Below are positions 1 through 41,856 of a stretch of 64,000 bases of DNA, in pieces. Made by a program: the position numbers and the translations under genes. Numbering within the stretch: position 1 is the first letter of the stretch; each line of letters starts with the position of its first letter. Under the pieces are notes generated by a model. The model worked only from the letters and a program-made list of their open reading frames with translations. It was not told the DNA's origin and made no database searches. The stretch is from Brachynemurus nebulosus (lineage: Eukaryota; Arthropoda; Insecta; Neuroptera; Myrmeleontidae): assembly GCA_035578155.1 (NCBI GenBank), contig JAPWDM010000005.1, positions 54,070,454 through 54,134,453 of the forward strand, in the 5' to 3' direction.

Positions 1-849
1 TCGTCGCCACCTACCAGTAAGTGTAGAATCTCTTGACCTCCTTAATGATCTCACACCAGCTCAATCATAATATTATGTCGTTATCGGTTTTACTTATGTC
101 TGCGAAATGTCAACTTAAACAAACGTCGAAAAGTGGGTCAAAATCGACTTATTAGATTTCATTGCGATGGGGGGAACAAAGTGAATTAGGTAAATAAAAA
201 TTTGTAGAAATTTCTACAATAAGAATGCAAACATTCTCGACGTCATTATTGTCGATCAGTCGATAATATAGTTGTAAATGGTAACAATACACAAAAATAA
301 AAATAAAAAACTTTAAACAATACTGAAAATAGGAACAGTGGAACGTTCGTTGCAAGCTGAACCAACGACGAAATAATGGACGAGAGAGATTGGAAGAATG
401 TCGATTAAAAAGTACGTGATACGATTTTAAAAACAATACACAAAAACAATTATGTTTTGAATGTTTTGAAAAGACAGAAGATATCAAGTCATGTGAAATT
501 ACCATGCATACTGTAAAGTGAGTATAATAAAGACTATATTATAGAAATATGCAATATTAAGTTATGAGTTACGATCATAAGCGTAAATGGTAGTATATTT
601 CAAGTCTAGACAGACGTTATTTTTATCGTTAGCGAGAAGACTAGACTATATAATTGCATTATTATATGACTGTAGACTAGAACATTATGTAAAAAGACCT
701 TCTTGTTGTACAGTCGATTCTAGGTTATAATGTTTAAAACAGCTCAAGGATAAATTAAATTCCTTGGTTCTTGATTAATTAAAAAAGACTGTGAGAAATA
801 AAATTCGTCGACTCGCTTAAAATTGATTAATCATTCAACATTGTATCTA

Positions 850-1418
850 TTGGGTCATCCGGAAAGATCGTGCCAGTTTTCGAGCTGCTCGGATGAATTC
901 ATATTTCTTCAAGTAGCAACCGCAGATGCAACATTCACCAACATGTTAGTGTTAGACCAACAGTGTTGCTTGTAATATGTATCATACATCTTTAAACAGT
1001 GCTTAAATAATTTTTTTTTAAATAACGATGAGCAATCTTAGACATCAAGGAACATCATGCCATGTTATACGAGTTTAAAAAGGTACTAATGCAGCTGACG
1101 CAACGAGAAATAATATTTATAGTGTTTATGGCGCTATCTGACAGAACTTATAAAAAATGGTTTGCTAGATTTCAAAAGGGTAATTTTTCTTTGGAAGATA
1201 AGGCTTCCTCCGGTCGACCTCTGTGTATTGGTGATGAATTTTTCCGTCAAGAAATAAAGCGAAACCCGAGGCAAACTGTCAAAGAATTAGCGGCAACTTT
1301 TGAGCATTCAAAATCCACAGTTTTCGGTCATTTGAAGAAAATCGGGATTGTCATTTACACCAAAAACGGCACCAACTTTCCTAATAATTATCCTAACTCA
1401 TATCCCCATTTTTGCTGA
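850..1418 (+). pseudogene. mariner-like element remnant with transposase N-terminus
   Basis: TTGGGTCATCCGGAAAGATC, preceded by TA, looks like a mariner 5' TIR. After a spacer, an ATG AGC AAT start runs into a stop. A shifted frame then reads LYEFKK, ALSDRTYKKWFARFQKGNFS, LEDKASSGRP, NPRQTVKELAATF and KSTVFGHLKKIG. This is the paired helix-turn-helix DNA-binding half of mariner transposases. The DDD catalytic half and the 3' TIR are absent, and frames are broken near the start and after HLKKIG. It is a dead fragment. Confidence 0.85.
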
Positions 1419-2205
1419 TGGTTTCAAACGCGTTTCTGTGGTTATGGACTTCACTAGCCACAGAAACATTTACAACTTTTAATTTGCTTCGAAAGAAAAT
1501 GTAGCAATAGCAACATATTATTTCAGTAAAAATAATATCAAATCATGTCCATAACTTCTTTAGTAAATCGGAATTCTGCTCTAAGCCAATATTTTTCGGA
1601 AAACAATTATAGATACCCTAACACTTTAAAACACGGCTGAAGTTAATTGCGAACTTTGTCCCTGTTTTAAGAAAGCAGGAATACACAGTATTACTGACTG
1701 CACTATCTTACACTACCCTATAGATTATACTTAATAGAACAATTTAAAATCATTTTCTACTTACTCCTGTTGAATTTTATTTATTACATAGGTACGCATT
1801 TTCTATTTTATGATGATAAGTCAATAGGTTGTGGATCAAAATATTCAAACAATTTGCAACAAAAAGTAGACTTTGATCTAATGCGATATTTCGTATCAAT
1901 TAAATATATCAATACAAAATTTCAGTTGTTAAGAATTTAGGTTTGGTGGTTTTCGTAGATTTTTTTAGTTTAAGAAAGATAATTTAACTCATATGTATCA
2001 AGTCCCATAAGAATATTGTAGTTATTTCACTTTTACCATGGAAAAAAGTTAGGACAAATTTTTACAGCGAAAAAAATAGTACAAAACATTTAATTGGTCA
2101 TTTCACTGTAGGTAAACACGATAAAAACGAAACAAAAATTCCTATTGGTAAATTTAACTGATTTCAGAACCATAGTAACAATGTATTAAATAATAATATG
2201 AATTA

Positions 2206-2446
2206 ACGTAAAAGCCCCCATTATGAAACAGTATCTAATACTGGGACAGTTTTGACATTTACATATTAATGAAGTTATTTCTGAAAGAAACGTCTGATAA
2301 CAAAAATTATTATTAATTGAATGATTGTTTTTCCATTTTAAATTCCCCTCGCATTTAATGTTTACTTAATTAAAGAAATAAATATGTAGGTAAATGTCAA
2401 AACTGTTCCAGTATTAGATACCGTTCCATAATGGGGGCTTTTACGT
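2206..2446. mobile_element. 241-bp MITE with about 55-bp TIRs and TA target duplication
   Basis: The ends ACGTAAAAGCCCCCATTATG and CATAATGGGGGCTTTTACGT are inverted copies, and the similarity continues through the GTATCTAATACTGG and CAGTTTTGACATTTACA parts of each arm. TA flanks both sides (2204-2205 and 2447-2448). This fits a Tc1/mariner-type MITE. An inverted, partly expanded relative lies at 26272-26985. Confidence 0.85.
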
Positions 2447-2828
2447 TATACTAATTGATTTTATTCGTTAAATTATTTTACCATATTACACTTGAGTTTT
2501 ATATTTTTTCTGAATAAATTTGTGTTTTCTACAACTCAAATTTCTTGCCTAATAGCAATTTAACTCGAATAACTTTCAACCCAAAAACGCTTCAGCTACG
2601 CTGTCGCGTTTTTGTTAATTGTTAGTTGACAGTTCTTCTCGTTAAATTGCTAGGCAACAAACTTTCGTTAGACAAACCCAAATTTATTCGAAAAAATATA
2701 AACCTCTCGTGTAATAATAAATGATAGAAAAACCATTACACACCCAACCATTTACAAATTGCGTTACACTCTCGAACGGATTAATCCCCGCTACAGAAGT
2801 TATATAAAAAAAAGATATTCTAGCTTAC

Positions 2829-31964
<29,136 letters not shown>

Positions 31965-32310
31965 CTGTGAAAAAAGGAAAAATTTAACTTTTTAGTTTAA
32001 AAATAACACTAAAAGTACTTATTAGGTAAAATTTTTCGTATATAAACACGGACTCATTTAACCCAATCAAAAATTCAGAAATTAACATAAAAATATCAAC
32101 TTTTAAGAGATATTTTCTTATTTTTTTTTTTTACTTTTTTAATCAAAGCATTCTAAAAATTAACAAATGATTTTTGGATATGTTATCTTTTAATATTTAA
32201 CACACAAAATGCCAAAATTTGAACGAACTCTGGTGTATAGTTTAACTTAAAAGTATGTAATAAACTTTAATGTACATAGTTTACTATAAAGTAAATTACT
32301 TTTTTATTAG

Positions 32311-32785
32311 GAGAAGTACTAACTTGACTCACACATTTTTGTACGCAAAATAGCTGTTTGCCCACTGTAGTATTCCCACATACTTTTTTGCGTGTGGAAA
32401 GTATACTTTCCACACGCAAATTGACAATACACAAACACGCGAAATTTAATCAAAACATGCAAAGCCGCCTCTTGATTTTTCATTTAATAAATATTTCATA
32501 ATTATTTCTATAGAAACCACCAACAAAATAATTTAAACAATATTTAATTAAAAAAAAAGACAAACACTCAAAAATATTATTTTAAAAAGGAATAAAAAAT
32601 AGTAATTATAATGGAAAAAAGTATGTGAAATTCGTAATAAAAAATAGTATATGCAATTCGTTCGTGCAGGATTGTTGATTGCCCACTCAAGCATGAACGC
32701 ACTCACTACGATCGTGCGCTCAACTTCGCACTCGTGGGCAATCGACAAATTCCCGCACTTATTGCTTAATATACTATTTTAACGC
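32311..32785. repeat. 475-bp composite hairpin repeat, copy 1
   Basis: The segment from GAGAAGTACTAACTTG to the TATACTATT end is repeated at 50929-51405. It contains a 34-bp palindrome (32387-32420, arms TTTGCGTGTGGAAAGTA) and a 140-bp hairpin with AATAGTATA...TATACTATT ends (32641-32780), whose arms hold ATTGCCCAC and GTGGGCAAT. It is probably a non-autonomous foldback element. Confidence 0.75.
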
Positions 32786-35700
32786 GTAGCTGACGAGGCA
32801 ATCCCCAAAACACATAAAAAATTAACACTCAATCGAAAAAATAAAACCTTCTACTGAGCAAGAAAGAAGAAACCAATATCGAAATTTATGTCGGCTATAT
32901 TGAATATTAAAAAAACGTCCTTTTCGTATTATCATATCATGATTAAAAAAAATTTAAAATTAAAAAAATATATAAAAAATTAAACAAAAGACTCTAGAAA
33001 AAACATTCCACAATTAACCAATTTTAATTTGCAATAATAGTTGATAGAGATTTTTGGGATTTAGTAGCTTAATCACTAACGCGGCACACCAACCAATTTA
33101 ATTGTTGTGAAGTTTATAAAATACCAACCAATTTAATTGTTGTGAAGTTTATAAAATTTATAAAAAACTACCTCACCTCTTGATAAATTTTCATTACAAC
33201 TTTTAAAGAAAATTAAAAAAAAAAATCGTAAGATTTACTTAAACTTTTGTCTAATTGTCTAAAAGATCTACTTGCAACAAAAACAAACGAATACGTTCCA
33301 TAATTTTTAAAAATTTATATTTCAATAACAGAAACACAATAAGTTTCGATAAGAATTAATTTTTTAAAGCAAAAAAAGAACATAATAATGAATTTCAAAA
33401 GAATGCTTAAGACACAACCAACAATAATTTTTGTAAATTATTACCAATAATATAAAACAGAAAAAAATATAACCTTATAAGTATTACAAAAAAAATTATC
33501 AATTTAATTTTATGAAGTTTACGTTTCTTTTGAAGAACTTCCTCTTATCACCGTACTAAATATTTTTTGCAGTTTAGATAAAAATGCATGGAAATATGCA
33601 ATTAAATTGCAACCTATTTTAGTAACTAATAATTATCATTTTTTTTTTTTTTTTGCATTCATATAAAAAAAAAAAATTATCAATTTCTATATAAATTTAT
33701 GTTGACTTATTAATAATGTACGTAGAAAAAAATATTACCTACAGTGATAGTAATTTTGATGTTACGTATTACTTTGATTAAAAAAATTGTTACCACTATA
33801 GAATATATTTTATTAAAAAATAAGATAGATCTTATACAATACAGATTATTACTTATAATTTATATATACACGAATAATTTGTGAATTTTGTGTCAAGAAA
33901 AGAAAAAATTTGCGATACTCAACAAATCTAAATTTTATAAAATTTTGATTATCAGTCGAAAGATCTACCGTTCGTTTAAATTCCATTAAAGTCTATTCAA
34001 TAACACGGATTCATACAAGAAAATAAATTATATCTTCCCTGTCTGACAGGTCAAGCAATCTTATAAAAGTGAAATGTACATATTTTTTGTCCTCCTTATG
34101 TGCATAACTATATTACGATCTAGTTCGGGGACACCTGGCGCCGATGAGCCCACCAAGTTATAGTGAAAAGTGGTTGCATCAAAGAGTTTTATAAAGGTTG
34201 AAAATTTGTCAGTGTATAATATATAGAGTGGAAAAGTGAAGATCAATCAGAACTGGTTTAAGCAATTTCTAGGAGGTTTTGACTGGTGGAACATCTCCAG
34301 TCAGCACCTCCGATTGCTAACAAAAAGTATTTCTATATATTGCATATTTTATAATGAATCTGTTTAGCCGTGGGTGTCGTCAGCTCTCCAGCTACCATTA
34401 TTGCTCATCCATTTAAACACCATTTAAGCAAAAAGACATGTTTTCTCGAAAAAAAAGTAACAATTAATACCTCAAAACAACAATTAACAAAAACATGAAC
34501 GTGCATTAATTTTGTAAATAATGTTTTCGGGAACATAATTAATCGCTTACTTTCACTGTTAACTTGTTAGTAATTCGTTCTTGTTTTAATATTACCTCCA
34601 TTTGTTTCTCTTATGTCTTGTCAAGTCAACCAACATATTTTAGAAAATAGAATAAATAAGAAAACAAAATACGTACGCAACTGACAAAAGAATAAAAACA
34701 AACTTAAACCAAAAACAAAAGACGGTATTAGTTTGTAAATCTATAAACACGCACACGGCTTAGTCTCATCTGGTGAAGACAAAATAAAAGTGACAAAAAA
34801 TCGTCTTAAATAAATTACTTGCTAGTTATTTAAATAGTGACGACAGCTCCATTATGTGTAACTGTTTGAAAATAGTATACCTATACAAAATTATAGAGTT
34901 CTAACGAATATTAGGCAAACTATTCGATATTCAACATATTTGGCACACAATCATTCGACCATATTTGTTCAAAATAGAAAACTAATCTTAACCTCAAAAA
35001 GTTTGTTAATAACCAAAAATATCATTAAATTATAGTATAAAAAAATTATTTTTTTTTGGCATTTAAAGGGGATAATTTATTTCACTTTTCTTCGTAAACG
35101 TTTTCTGCTTCTAAAAAAAAGAAGTTTGGAATCGACACTGTTTCCAGTGTCTTCAGCAAGGTAATTTTTGACTTGTTTTCAAATAGTTTTAGAAAAAAAG
35201 CGCAGAAAACCAGTTTACTTTAGAGCTGTTCTTGTTAAATATATTTGAGGCGTATACTTTCAGACCATACGTCGAGGATTCTGTTATTCGATTAACAAGT
35301 TTACTTAAACATTCGATATTCGACAATTTCTCTATTCGTTACAACACTATGATACAGTATAGAATTGTCTACGGAATTTAAATCAATTTATTGCGAGAAA
35401 TTTCCAAAATTCGTTCCGAAAATCAAAACATCAACGACTAAGTATTAATAAAATATTTATAAAAAACGAAAGTTAACCGACGAAAAGAGAAAGAATATCC
35501 GAAATCAAAACTCAAAACAATAAGCCCATAGTTCATTTTTAATGACAGTTATGATATCTTAATCAGAGATCTGTTCAGTAGAATAGAATCAACGTTGTGG
35601 TATGCCATCAGGTTATACAAATACATACATACGTTTAATATAATAATCTCTTTGATCAACTCCTCAGACCCCTTTAACATCTTTTTGAAAATAAACACTG

Positions 35701-35960
35701 ATTGGATATCTCTTTCGACTAGACATTACTAAAGACTGATTCAAATGATATCGTTTAAGATGAGGAGTAAGAAGAATCCTATAAATAACGTCATGGATTG
35801 CACTGTAAACAATCGTTTAAATCCTGCCATAAACGGCTGGTCACTAAAAAGTCTCTCTCTAGGTCATTTGCTTTCCTCATCTCCTGTCTATCTCCTTTGG
35901 AGATAATATCCCTGCAGTGAGGCGATATGCATGTCAAATAATAATACTTACTTACTGGCT
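32786..35960. other. AT-rich upstream stretch without genes
   Basis: A short direct duplication, AACCAATTTAATTGTTGTGA at about 33089 and 33125, is the only structure recognised. No Tyr-rich Vestigial N-terminal exon was found. The minus frame at 34061-34246 has no similarity to it. Confidence 0.45.
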
Positions 35961-36128
35961 ATAACAGACGTTACCCACATCATTATTTTTACTTTAGTTA
36001 AACAATTCACATTACATTATTATGATGGGTGTGAAAGACAAGGAGGAAGTGGTGGGGGCTAGGATTTAGAGGGTATAAATCTACAGCAGTCTTCCTAAAG
36101 GAACTATGTTATAATCATCTAAAATTGT
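35961..36128 (-). mobile_element. SINE, 3' part, separated from its head by an insertion
   Basis: CAGACG(T/C)(T/C)ACCCACATCATTA, GGGGGCTAGGATTTAGAGGG and GGAACTATGTTATAATCATC match the intact SINE at 44606-44905. Similarity stops exactly at 36128 and resumes after 39663. Confidence 0.82.
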
Positions 36129-36390
36129 CAGGGACTAATTTTTAAATAGGCTAAGTAGGCTGTAGTCTAGGGCGGCAGATTTTTGGGGGCGGAAAATTTT
36201 GATAATTTTTCTTTTTTTTTTAATTTGTAAACAGACAAATTTATTTAAAATATTGCAGGCCTGCTTAAAAACATATCTAGAATCCTAAAATATAATAAAT
36301 TGCGATCGGCATTAATTGAGAGTTTTTCAGTTGTTTGTTTGCGTTCAACGTGAATAGTCGATGTTCAATTTTGGTTTATTATAATATTAT

Positions 36391-36512
36391 TAGCGAATTT
36401 CGAAAACTCGAAATTCAGCTATTACAGTAGGTGTCATGACGCAATCTGAGTCCGGGACTATGGCAGAAATCTGTTTTGAGGTCCCTAGAGTACGAAAATG
36501 ATATTCACTAAA

Positions 36513-36587
<75 letters not shown>

Positions 36588-36745
36588 TATATATATATAT
36601 ATTTATGTGTTCCCACGATAACTCTCGAACGAAACGTCTAACGCTTATGAAATTTTGTGTGCGGACTGGATTCTGAATTGGCTTGGCTAAGTTCGTTAGC
36701 CAGACACGTCGGATGCCCAGAAGTAGGTTTTCTGGCCATTTTTTA
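36391..36745 (-). mobile_element. TAGCGAA element, minus orientation, with TA array
   Basis: TAGCGAATTTCGAAAACTCG begins the 3' terminus. TCATGACGCAATCTGAGTCC and TATGGCAGAAATCTG match the reverse of the copy at 43709-44107. The far end is lost near 36745. A TA run of about 87 bp (36516-36602) separates the halves. Confidence 0.75.
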
Positions 36746-37309
36746 TCATTCGATCCTATCATAAGGCAGTTCAATTTTTACATCGTTGAAAAGGAAAAAA
36801 AAAATTATGAAGAAAATATTCTTATAATTTTTTTTCTATTTTAAGTATTTTTCGAGAAAATGTAAATTTTCACTTTTATTCTTTCTTTGTTAGTCTAATA
36901 AGTAATTTATATTTATATCTCAGTTCTTTATTAAGTATAAAAATATTTCACTTTTTTATTAAAGAATTTTGTGAGAACAAGTGAAAACTATTCACATATA
37001 TGTGATATAACACACATACATGTATAGAGTTTTGTTTCTCATTTATTGCATTATAATTAGCATGGTTCTACCCCATGTTAAAAAATGTAAATTAAACAGA
37101 TTTTCTAAGCTAATGTAATGAAGAATTTTTTTTTTTTTTATTGAATTTTTAAGTAAACAAGAAATTGAAGATTATGTTATGATATAAATATTATTAAATA
37201 TCAAAAAAAACAAAATATGTACAATGTACATATGTATGTACGGAAAAATATTTTGAATCGATTTTGAAAATTTTTCCACTAATAATTAATAATGTTAAAA
37301 AATTAAACC

Positions 37310-38785
37310 ATTTCAAATGGATTTAAGGTATTTTATGTGAGGTCAAGGTTTTCGGGACCTAAAAAGGCCAGAAATTAATTAACCAATCGATTTTAAAAAT
37401 TTTTTCACAGTTAGTAAGTTAAAGTATTTGAATTAATTAATTAAATGATGTCCGCAAGAAGCTTACGGACTGCCATAAGTTATATGAGATCCTTAGAACC
37501 CTTTTCTTACTGTTAGAGTACTAGAATTGAATGAGTTTCGCCAGGATTTACTGATCCCATAATTGTAAAAAATAAACTAAACGACCAATTTTAAAAATTT
37601 CTTCACTGTTACAGAGCTAAACTATTTTAGATAGATTTAGAATACATTATGTAAGGTCCGCCAGGGTCCACAGGACCCAAAAGTGTCAAAAATAAACTAA
37701 CTGACCGATTTTGAAAATTTTTTCACTGTTACAGAGCTAAACTATTTTAGATAAATATCGATTACGTTATGTAAGGTCCGCCTTGGTCCATAGGACCCAA
37801 AAGTGTCACAAATAAACTGCCTGATCGATTTTGAAAATTTTTTCACTGTTACAGAGCTAAACTGTTTTAGATAAATATAGATTCCGTTATGTAAGGTCTG
37901 CCAGAGTCCATAGGATCCAGAAGTGTCAAAAATAAACTAACTGACCGATTTTGAAAATTTTTTCACTGTTACAGAGCTAAACTATTTTAGATAAATATAA
38001 ATTACGTTATGTAAGGTCCACCAAGGTCCATAGAACCCAAAAGTGTCAAAAATAAACTAACTGACCGATTTTGAAAATTTTTTCACTGTTACAGAGCTAA
38101 ACTATTTTAGATAAATATAGATTACGTTATGTAAGGTCAGCCAGGGTCCATGGGATCCAAAAGTGTCAAAAATAAACTAACCGACCGATTTTGAAAATTT
38201 TTTCACTGTTACAGAGCTAAACTATTTTAGATAAATATAGATTACGTTATGTAAGGTCTGCCAGGGTCCATGGGTCCAAAAGTGTCAAAAATAAACTAAC
38301 CGACCGATTTTGAAAATTTTTTCACTGTTGGGGAACTAACTATTTTAGATAGACATACATTACGTTATTTAGGGTCCGCCAGGGTCCATGGGACCCAAAA
38401 GTGGTAAAAATAAACTAACCGACCGATTTTGAAAATTTTTTCACTCTTACAGAGCTAAACTATTTTAGATAAATATAGATTACGTTACGTAAAGTCTGCC
38501 AGGGTCCATCGGATCCAAAAGCGTCAAAAATAAACTAGCCGACCGATTTTGAAAATTTTTTCACTGTTGGGGAGCTAAGCTATTTTAGATACATATAGAT
38601 TACGTTATGTAAGGTCTGAAGTGTCAGTAGGACCTAACAGTGTCAAAAATAAAATAACTGACCGATTTTGAAACCTTTTTACTATTACCAAGGTAAACTA
38701 TTTTAGATAGGTACAGGTTGTGTTATCTGAGATCCACAACTGTCCTGCGGATGCAAATGCGGCGTAGAATGCTACACAACGGGTT

Positions 38786-38847
<62 letters not shown>

Positions 38848-39170
38848 CATAAAGTCCGCCTAGAATATACGGTCAAGCTGATTTTTTAATGAGGTCCACC
38901 GGGATCTTGCAGATCCGAAAACGCCAGTAATAAGCTATCGAACCGATGCTAAAAAATTTCTCACTGCTAGAGAACTAAATTATTTTAGATGGATACAACT
39001 ATGCTGCACAAAATTCGTTCGGGTTCTTGGGTCCCCAAAAATACCAAAACTAATTACCCAACCGATTTTAAAAATTCTTTTACTCTTAGAAAGCTAAACT
39101 ATTTTAAATAGGTACAGGTCTTAGATGAGATCCGCCAGTGCCCAAGATTTGGAAATTCGCTATGTTATGC
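37310..39170 (+). repeat. 120-bp satellite array
   Basis: GTCAAAAATAAACTAACTGA, TTTTTTCACTGTTACAGAGC and AACTATTTTAGATAAATATA recur with an exact 120-bp period between 37606 and 38206, then at 119-121 bp, with diverged units at both edges, about a dozen or more in all. The core units differ at a few positions. A TA array interrupts it at 38791-38845. Confidence 0.95.
38791..38845. repeat. (TA)n microsatellite inside the 120-bp satellite
   Basis: A pure TA run of 55 bp between GGGTTTTGAA and TTACATAAAGTCCGCC, replacing part of a satellite unit. Confidence 0.95.
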
Positions 39171-39663
39171 AGATGCTGCGAGAGGGGTATCTTTAAAAAT
39201 TATCACTGTTAATCCTAGCGCTGGTATTTCCGTCCGCCGGCTGTCTTTGTCGATTAATCGACAAGGTCGACATAGCGCTGTTTCGAGCATTTTTGCAACA
39301 CATTGCCTGTAAAAAACGTGATAAAACCGATACCATTAGAAAGATGAGATTCTCAGGATCAATTTTCATAATTATATAAAACACTGCAAGATAAAAGCTG
39401 CAATAAAACAAGGGTATTTAAAAAAGGTGATAATAATTATTTTAAAGCCCGTAGTTATTTTTAACCAGTAAATTCATTAATGATTTCGTTTTACTGTGCT
39501 AAAAGTTATTGTTATTAAAAATCGGTAAATTATTATCAAATATTTAAGCACAATATGCGACTGTACTACTATACTCTATTCGACTTCTTTCCTTATCTAG
39601 CTGGGCGGCGTAGGGGCAGGCTTCATGCAGCCTAGGGGCGGATAGAAGCTAAAATCGGCCCTG

Positions 39664-39740
39664 GCAATTGTGAAGGCAAACTGCAGAAAAACCTTCGCGA
39701 GCACAGTCGGTTGCCGACTTCGAATCCCAGTGCCAGTACG
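39664..39740 (-). mobile_element. SINE head part, continuation of 35961-36128
   Basis: AATTGTGAAGGCAAACTGCA, then CAGTCGGTTGCCGACTTCGAATCCC and AGTGCCAGTAC, align with 44794-44878 of the intact SINE. The B box reads GATTCGAAG here on the minus strand, a decayed GGTTCGAATCC. Confidence 0.75.
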
Positions 39741-39771
39741 TAATATATAATTTAATTTGGTGTTATAATAA

Positions 39772-40055
39772 ATTAAAGTAAAAAAAATGTTTTTTAAGAA
39801 AAAGCTTTTATTTAAAAATAGGCTAAAAAAATAAAATAACTTTTGAGTGAAGTTTGAAGCAATATGCAACATAATTTAAAAAGCTTGAGGCGTTATCATT
39901 AATTATTTCTGTTTTGGATGTTTTGGATGTTTTGGATGTTTATAAATTATGTTGCATATTGCTACAAACTTCACTCAAAAGTTATTTTATTTTTTTTTAG
40001 CCCATTTTTAAATAAAAGCTTTTTCTTAAAAAAAAAAACAGTTTTTTTACTTTAT
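39772..40055. mobile_element. foldback element with about 100-bp arms
   Basis: The arms share AAGAAAAAGCTTTTATTTAA, TAAAATAACTTTTGAGTGAA and CAATATGCAACATAAT in the left half, mirrored in the right half. The loop holds three direct GTTTTGGAT repeats. No coding capacity. Confidence 0.85.
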
Positions 40056-40434
40056 TTTATTTTCTACTTTTTAGTGTGATTACAATTAATTTAAATGATT
40101 AAAGAAGTAATTTTTTTACCTATATTTTAATCGGTTAATTTACCCTAATCAGACATAACTATGGAAACAAAAAATTGCAATGTAAAATCAATGGACAATA
40201 TTTGACAATTCGAAATGTCAAAAAGTTGCACAGGACTAAAAATCAAAAATTTTGGTTTGGGGCGATTTAGGGCAAAACTAATTATACAATATTGCATTGT
40301 CATAAAAGTTAGACAGGTATGCAAAATTTAAAACCTCTAGCTTAATTAGAACCTGTCTAAATTTTGATTCCAAGATTTGATCTAAACCAACATACTAACA
40401 TAGCAAGTTAAATAAAAGCTTTTAAAAATATACA

Positions 40435-41856
40435 TATTGTCAGCTGAGTGTTAGTTTGTCTGATAGTGGTTTCGACTTTCTCAACGCTCAAAACTAGCAA
40501 AACAACACCCACTCTCTCCCAGCCCGACAAAGTATATTAATTAAAAAAAACAAAAATACTGGTCGAAAGGAAATAATCTGCACCATTCATTTATACAAAT
40601 AAAAAAAATTGAACCCCTCCCAGTTTTCCATAAAAAAATGTCAAAGTTGCATCATTTTAACACGACGATTTCCTGAAAATTAGAGGTTTTTCCGACTTTC
40701 TTTTGGGCGATAAAAACTGAACCTTTTTAAAAAAAAATTGAGCCACTTCTAGATTTTCGATTATTTAGATGGTTTTATTATAAACAATAAAAATGATTAA
40801 CCAGCCATAACAGGCTAACTGCGCATGCGTTGGGTGTCAAAAAGCAGCAAAGTTCAGATATTTGAATGAATTCACATATTTACACATTTAAATGAATTTA
40901 GATATTTAAAACAATATGTAATAAAAAACTGCACCACAACATAAAATGTTATAATAATTAATATTTTATCTTAAAAGCCTGTCATACCTGAGTAATCATA
41001 TTTATTGTTTATAATAAAACCATCTAAATAATCGAAAATCTAAAAGTGGCTCAATTTTTTTTAAAGATGGTTCAGTTTTAATCGCCCAAAAAAGGGTCGG
41101 AAAAACCTGTAATTTTCAGGATATTGTCGTATTAAAACTTTGACATTTTTTTATGGAAAACTGGGAGGGTTTCAATTTTTTTTTATTTGTATAAATAGAA
41201 GTATTATTATTGTTCTGCCGCTAGTATTTTTTATTTCTAATTTTGTTAACCAAAAAATTTATTATCTCGGTTCTCTCGTCTAGTAGGAGTCATGACTTTC
41301 TTGCTGTTACTCAACTTTTAAGATAAAATATTAACTATTATGACATTTTATGTTGAGGTGCAGTTTTTTATTACATATTGTTTTAAGTATCTAAATTCAT
41401 CTAAATGTGTAAATATGTGAATTCATTTAAATATCTGAACTTTGCCGCTTTTTGACACCCAACGCATGCGCAGTTAGCCTGTTATAGCTGGTTAATCATT
41501 TTTATTGTTTATAATAAAACCATCTAAATAATCGAAAATCTAAAAGTGGCTCAATTTTTTTTTAAAAAGGTTCAATTTTTATCGCCCAAAAGAAAGTCGG
41601 AAAAACCTCTAATTTTCAGGAAATCGTCGTGCTAAAATGATGCAACTTTGACATTTTTTTATGGAAAACTGGGAGGGGTTCAATTTTTTTTATTTGTATA
41701 AATGAAGGGTGCAGATTATTTCCTTTGGACCAGTATTTTTGTTTTTTTTTAATTAATATACTTTGTCGGGCTGAGAGAGAGTGGGTCAAAACAACCATCT
41801 GGAAAAAATTTTTAAAAAGTGGACTTGGTACAAACTAATACTCAGCTGACGATATA
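40435..41856. mobile_element. 1.42-kb foldback element with long arms
   Basis: GTCAGCTGAGTGTTAGTTTG at the left and CAAACTAATACTCAGCTGAC at the right begin arms of several hundred bp, with the region around GCGCATGCGTTGGGTGTC near the inner limit. An inner inverted duplicate of the arm (about 41000-41215) makes the centre complex. The short frames inside are arm artefacts. Confidence 0.85.

Larger units (their letters stand above)
36129..39663. mobile_element. 3.5-kb hAT-like element inserted in a SINE, carrying a satellite
   Basis: The left end CAGGGACTAATTTTTAAATA and right end AAAATCGGCCCTG (reverse CAGGGCCGATTTT) share the group's CTAGGGCGGC / GCCCCTAG subterminal signature. The flanking 8-mers AAAATTGT and GCAATTGT are decayed copies of the GGAATTGT at the uninterrupted SINE site (44792-44799). 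Inside are a TAGCGAA element and an array of 120-bp units. No transposase remains. Confidence 0.82.

Noticed and set aside
1..22. Strong donor-like CCA|GTAAGT at the left edge on the plus strand
   Set aside because: Only 16 bases lie before it, so no exon can be supported.
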